DNA of 64,000 nucleotides from Callipepla californica brunnescens (Eukaryota > Chordata > Aves > Galliformes > Odontophoridae). Positions within the stretch are counted from its first letter, which is position 1. Every line of letters begins with the position of its first letter. This document shows, piece after piece, positions 59,300 through 64,000 of the stretch. The stretch is from the NCBI GenBank assembly GCA_023055505.1, contig JALIRH010000002.1:42326233-42390232 (forward strand). The letters run 5' to 3'. The position numbers were made by a program, and so were the translations under genes. The notes under the pieces were generated by a model, which had not been told where the DNA came from, did no database searches, and saw nothing but the letters and a program-made list of their open reading frames with translations.

Positions 59300-62200
59300 C
59301 GTAAAGAAAAGGCGATAATAAAACAGGGACTGAGCTTGCCCTTGGGGTAGTCAAAAAGAAGATGAACATTTGAAGGTAGTTGAAGAAATATTTTCTGGCA
59401 GATCATCTCATGTGAAAGAAGGAAAGTGGAAGCAAAAGGGAAATACGCCTAACAGAGATTTGTGTCTTGGGGCTTCCTGTTCTGTGCGAGGACTTCTGAG
59501 TTGCAGGTCTCCACCCTCTTACCATCCTTTAAATTGCTCCGTACTGGGGATTTCTCACTGCTATTAGAGTGAAGTGAAGACTCTCCCAAGGATATGTCTG
59601 AGCAAACTCTCTCAAAAACTGACAGGCCAGAAAGCCTCACTGGCTCCTGTGTGTGGTGAGCCTGGAGCGATGCTGAAGAGAGCCAAGAGCTGAGAAGGAA
59701 GGAAATCGAGCCATGCATGCAGGCAGATGAGGAGAAAACAGAACTGCTCGCAGACTGTCTCGGTGTCTGCCTCCTGCTGCACTGAAAAGGCAGCATACAG
59801 CCAGGAAGAATCAGGACACCCTGCAAAAATCAGGGCAGGTCATTTGATGGAAGAGAATTAGGAAAGTTGGTGGTCAGAAATAATGCACTGATCCCGACAT
59901 TATGATAACCCCAAGATTTTTTTTCTTCTTAAATGACAGAGAGTAAAGGATAAAGTTCTTACTGTAGAAACAAAAGTTATTTCATCTCTATTAGCAAGAA
60001 GGAAAAGTACAATGTGTCAAGAGCTCCTCAGGCTTCTTCACTGCTGACTATGAGAAAAATAAAAGCACAGTTTTACAGGTGGGCAAACTAAATATTAAGG
60101 GATTGAAGCTTCTGGCTGTCATCACACTGTATATCAATCATAACTAAGCGTGGATCCCTATACATCAAGTTATTCCCCTGTCAGTCTGCATGTCAGCTAT
60201 TAAGAACAGACTTTGATTATAAAGAAAAATTATGCCATTCATTCAGCAGAAGATGATTACAAGCAGCCATGCCATCCCTTCTCTGGTCAGTCCATTGCAC
60301 CATTGGTCCATCGGCGTGAGGAATTCCAAAGGCTGCTATAGAATAGCTTCATTCCCAGCCTGCAAAAGAGATTTTTTAAATTCTGATTATATCCCAGAGT
60401 TATCTCGTTATGTAGCCCCCTCGTGAACAAAACAGTGGGTACACCCTTTGTTTCCACTTTTCACATAGTGTAGCCACTGAAGTTTGCACAAAGTGGCCAA
60501 TGGTGTGAATGTTCCTTTCTGGATCTTTCATGGTTTTCTGTGTGTTCTGTGCTCATTCTCACTGTGTTAGTAGCAAGATACAAGGCAGCAGAGACTTAGA
60601 CCAGCTGAGTATCTGTTCATGTACAGGCATCTCTGCATGTTGCTTTTTCTGCCTCTGATTCCTATAAAGCGTGTTTCCCAGTAGGATTATTTTTTTAGTT
60701 GTTTTGTGTTATAAAGCTGATGCACGTTTCCCCTATCCCAGGGTTATTTGCACTGGATTGCAGCTGTAGAGAAAGCTCAAAGGATAGATGTGCAACTAAA
60801 CAACTCGGACGAGATACAGACCGCTACGAAATACATTATTAAGTAAAATGACATTTGATTTGTAGCTGTGAGACCAACCCCTTTTGACATTCAAGGGAGC
60901 ACAGCTATGGGCTGCCTTGAAAGCCTGCACACATCGATAGTTTTTCTGTTGCTAGGAGGAAGGGTTTTGAAGTGGGAAGAGAAACAGAGACCCTCTAGTC
61001 AACAGAAGGATCCTCATGTAAGGGTCAAGAGGGAGCAGAACTCAGAGCGAGAAAGAAATACAGCTGACCATACTGTGCTATTCTCTATTCACTTTAATAC
61101 CTACACCTAATGATATGATTTAAAGCTAAACCTCGAGAATGTCAGGAATTTTTTCTCATGGTGACATCCCAAGTAGGAGGCGTCTCCTGAGTTCTCTCTT
61201 GAAAAGCAGAAAGATGAAAAACTTGCCTTGGAGAAATTTCCTCTGGATTTGAGCTTGCTGGTGTATTGTTTACTCAAATGATTTATGGACTGGAGATTAG
61301 CGAAGTCATAGCAACACAGAAATTGCCGAGCGAAAATAAAACCAGCCCTGTGTACTCTTATTGAACATAATCAAGGAAGCAGCTGACAAACTGGGGTTGT
61401 TTTTTTTTCCCCCGTTATGCAGAGACTTTGTATGAGACAAAGCAGGTTCTTGCCTTTCAAAACTCTTTGAGCAGTGCTTGGCATTCCAATCACCAGTGTG
61501 ATTAATCTGACTTCACCAAATAATGGAGTATTTTGCGTCCTGCTGTACACTACACAAAGACTTGTTTCCTTCTGGATAAACGCATACATCCTTCTAGGAG
61601 GAGAGGGTTTGAAGACCCACAACACTGCTTGTCATGGAGAGGTCTGGATCCTCGCCTTCCCCCTCTCATTCCTTGCCTTACTTTTCTAATTAATCACTTG
61701 GCACCATCATCTGCTCTGTAAAGTCCAATCTTGAGATACAGCCTCAGGAGTGCTGTGACAGGGAGGTGGCACCTTTTCCATTTCTTTTGGTTCATTCATG
61801 AGTAGTTTTGTGACCACGCGCAAAGTTTTGAGATCACTTAGATTAAGGTAAAATTATTTATTTGCTCGCATACACTGACAAATGGGTAGATTTCTCTTTT
61901 CATAAATCCAATCCAGTCATTGTAGGGAAGTGGAGAGAAAACAACAGTGCCTGTAGACCTCGAAACCAGCAGAATAGATAGCTGCATCTACAAAACCTGC
62001 CAAACCGTAGCCAAGTGCAAGATCAGGGGAGGCATATGTCAACAACAGTGAAAAGAGCAATTTGTTGAAGTGGCAATTTAGGTGCAGAAAGATCAGTCCA
62101 AGAACTAAATTGAAAACGTACATCAATACCTTCCTGGTGTTCCAATATGTAGCTGAATAAAAGCACATCACCTGGAAAGGAGAGACGAAGGACAGCAACT

Positions 62201-63718
62201 TTTTTGACAAGTTGGGGTCTACAAAGATCTTCTGAGATAAGAAAAGCACTGTGCTGCTTTGGGTGATGGACACAGCTTTCAAGTCAAGGTTCCTATCGAA
62301 AAGTTGACTGGAGGCAGTGAAAGACCAAGCTGAAGTCTGTGTGAGGATGCAGGTAGGGGATAATAGAGATGACGGAAGTCTACCACAGATGTAGTAGGAA
62401 ACAAAAGGCAATGTCCAAACAGAACTCTGTAAAGAATGGCCACTGTGTGTCTAAATCAGCACTGAAGACAGCAATCAGAAAAGCTTTCTTCTGCTTTGTA
62501 AGCCTCCATATGGGCTAGCAGGTCTTCTGATGCAAGGCTTCTGTGACAGCGGATTATCCAAGATCTAATCACTCAGTGTTGTCTGGGAGACAGCCGTTTC
62601 CTCTGCCAGTGTGCATGAGCTGTGTCAGTGTGGCTGCCCCAAACAGGTTACTGGGAGTGCACTCCTATCACGTATCATTTCCACGTCTCGCACTGTGGCT
62701 GTGTTGGTCAAACTGCCTCTCTGCAGATGGAGCTCTGCCAGGATGACTCAGAGAAGTGACACTACCTTTACTCAGTTCTTACTGTAACGAGAAGGAATAA
62801 CATCTTTTTTACTCAGTGCTGACATGGTGGAATACTGCCAAACCCCTGGAAAGCCTCCAAATCAGCACATTTCTTCTGCCCATTAAAAACTAATACGGTA
62901 ATAACCAAAACAGAGCGCGCTGTTGACAAAAACATATTTTTCCCACCATCTAAGATCCCACTTTACATGTAAAATAAACATTGAATACAGATTTAATTCA
63001 CTTTTTACATCTTCTGATGGTGTGTAATAGGAATAACACCTCTTTGAAGGCAAGATAGAAAAAGGCAGACTTTCAGGCACTGAATAAAGATCTCAGCTCA
63101 CAATTTTGGCTTCCTCGGCGCTCAGCGCTACTTTAGTTCCTAATTTCCTCTCGAGTGACTTAATGGTACAGCATTGCTTAATTATAGCAGTTGCAAGCTC
63201 CATCCTCTAAGAAGTATCACTGGGACCCAAACATCTGCAAGGTTTTGAGGGAGGAAGATACCACATAAAATACTCATTTTTATATTATTTTGTGTTTATT
63301 AGTCCGTCATACATCACGTAGCTACTAAGCAGTTGGAACAATACAGCATTTAAATTATAACCAATAGTAATGAAAGATAAGGCGTTACACAAACTCTGCA
63401 TCCCAGTCCCAGGCTGTGGCACGGAGCACTTCCATGTCAGGTGAGTTCTTTAAAAGCAAAACACAGGTGAACCAGAGATCCTGAAGGTGGAATGCATCTC
63501 CTGGATCATCCCTGCCTATTGCTCCCTTAGCTGCAGAGCATTGTTCTCGACTGCATAATTATTGCTATTTCATCACGCCTTCTTCTGAACGTCCCATGCG
63601 TTATGGCTCTTACCCTTTCCCTTTGGGAGACCTTCATGGCCTATTAGATCTCACTATTGGGAAGCTGTTCCCCTGATTTTTCAGTGCTACCTTCCCTTTC
63701 TGTACTTTTATTCCCTTT
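59300..63718. other. Intergenic sequence, no gene recognised
   Basis: 4.4 kb with no recognised gene or repeat. The longest open stretch is on the minus strand at 61917-62411 (164 codons), which I do not accept as a gene: it has no early ATG and no recognised domain. Confidence 0.55.
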
Positions 63719-63745
63719 CCAACTTATATAATTTATATAAGTTGG
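63719..63745. repeat. Perfect 13-bp inverted repeat with 1-nt centre
   Basis: CCAACTTATATAA, a single T, then TTATATAAGTTGG. The arms are exact complements. No role is known; it could extrude as a cruciform or be hairpin-prone. Confidence 0.9.
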
Positions 63746-63790
63746 AAATTGGTTATATAATTTTTATTACCTTTAATATTTCTTCTTCTT

Positions 63791-63806
63791 CCCCCCACCC
63801 CCCCCG
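63791..63806 (+). repeat. C-rich tract
   Basis: CCCCCCACCCCCCCCGG follows a TTC repeat. It is a simple low-complexity tract. Confidence 0.9.
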
Positions 63807-64000
63807 GCCTTCTTCAGCATCGCAAGCAAACATTTGCACGTGATAAAAATAGTTGTTCCCCTTCCTGACCTACACAGGAATTTGGGTTCTCAGAGAAGGG
63901 GAGAGAAGGCAGAGCAGGTAGCAGCACGGAGAGCACTCTCACACCTGTTCCAGCATTTTTGGCAGCACTGTTTGTAATACAGCCATGACATGGTGACCAC
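63807..64000. other. Window end, nothing recognised
   Basis: No feature was recognised in the last 190 bp. Confidence 0.6.

Noticed and set aside
1..64000. CRISPR arrays, operons, tRNA or rRNA genes
   Set aside because: None of the spaced direct repeats, cloverleaf A/B boxes or rRNA segments was seen. The window is ordinary vertebrate nuclear DNA.

Overview
The window is vertebrate nuclear DNA from a bird, most likely chicken or a close galliform. The evidence is an intron-rich, AT-leaning sequence with one CpG island, many CR1 LINE fragments (the dominant avian repeat), an avian-type endogenous-retrovirus LTR, and a decayed mariner element matching the chicken 'Galluhop' type. There is no sign of prokaryotic gene organisation. 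The assignment is from recognition of these families, not from a database search.

The only protein gene I can support is SS18 (SYT, protein SSXT), which lies complete on the + strand. Its coding exons run from 6837 to 42088. Eleven exons splice in frame into a 418-residue protein, the same length as human SS18. Every junction has GT-AG ends and compatible phase. SS18 is a subunit of the BAF (SWI/SNF) and GBAF chromatin-remodelling complexes. Exons 1-3 encode the SNH domain that binds the BRG1/BRM ATPases. Exons 4-10 encode the Met/Gln-rich linker and the Gln-Pro-Gly-Tyr activation domain. Exon 11 contributes only the last eight residues.

Layout: 1-2235 is old CR1 debris. 2236-5594 is intergenic and holds an unidentified repeat (3200-3465). 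A CR1 at 5595-5997 abuts the CpG-island promoter (about 6060-7340). SS18 fills 6837 to about 43770, with four candidate poly(A) signals in the 3' UTR. From 43770 to the end there is no recognisable gene: it contains an LTR with a 52-T run, two oppositely oriented CR1 copies, an inverted partner of the 3.3-kb repeat at 58 kb, a CR1 with a MIR-like relic beside it, and a perfect hairpin near 63.7 kb. In mammals this side of SS18 faces ZNF521 across a gene desert, and the same arrangement is plausible here (inference).

The most interesting observation is a well-formed, in-frame 69-nt potential exon at 13609-13677, between coding exons 3 and 4. It is absent from the SS18 protein as I know it and would insert 23 residues exactly between the SNH domain and the linker. 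I found no evidence of a wholly new biological system.
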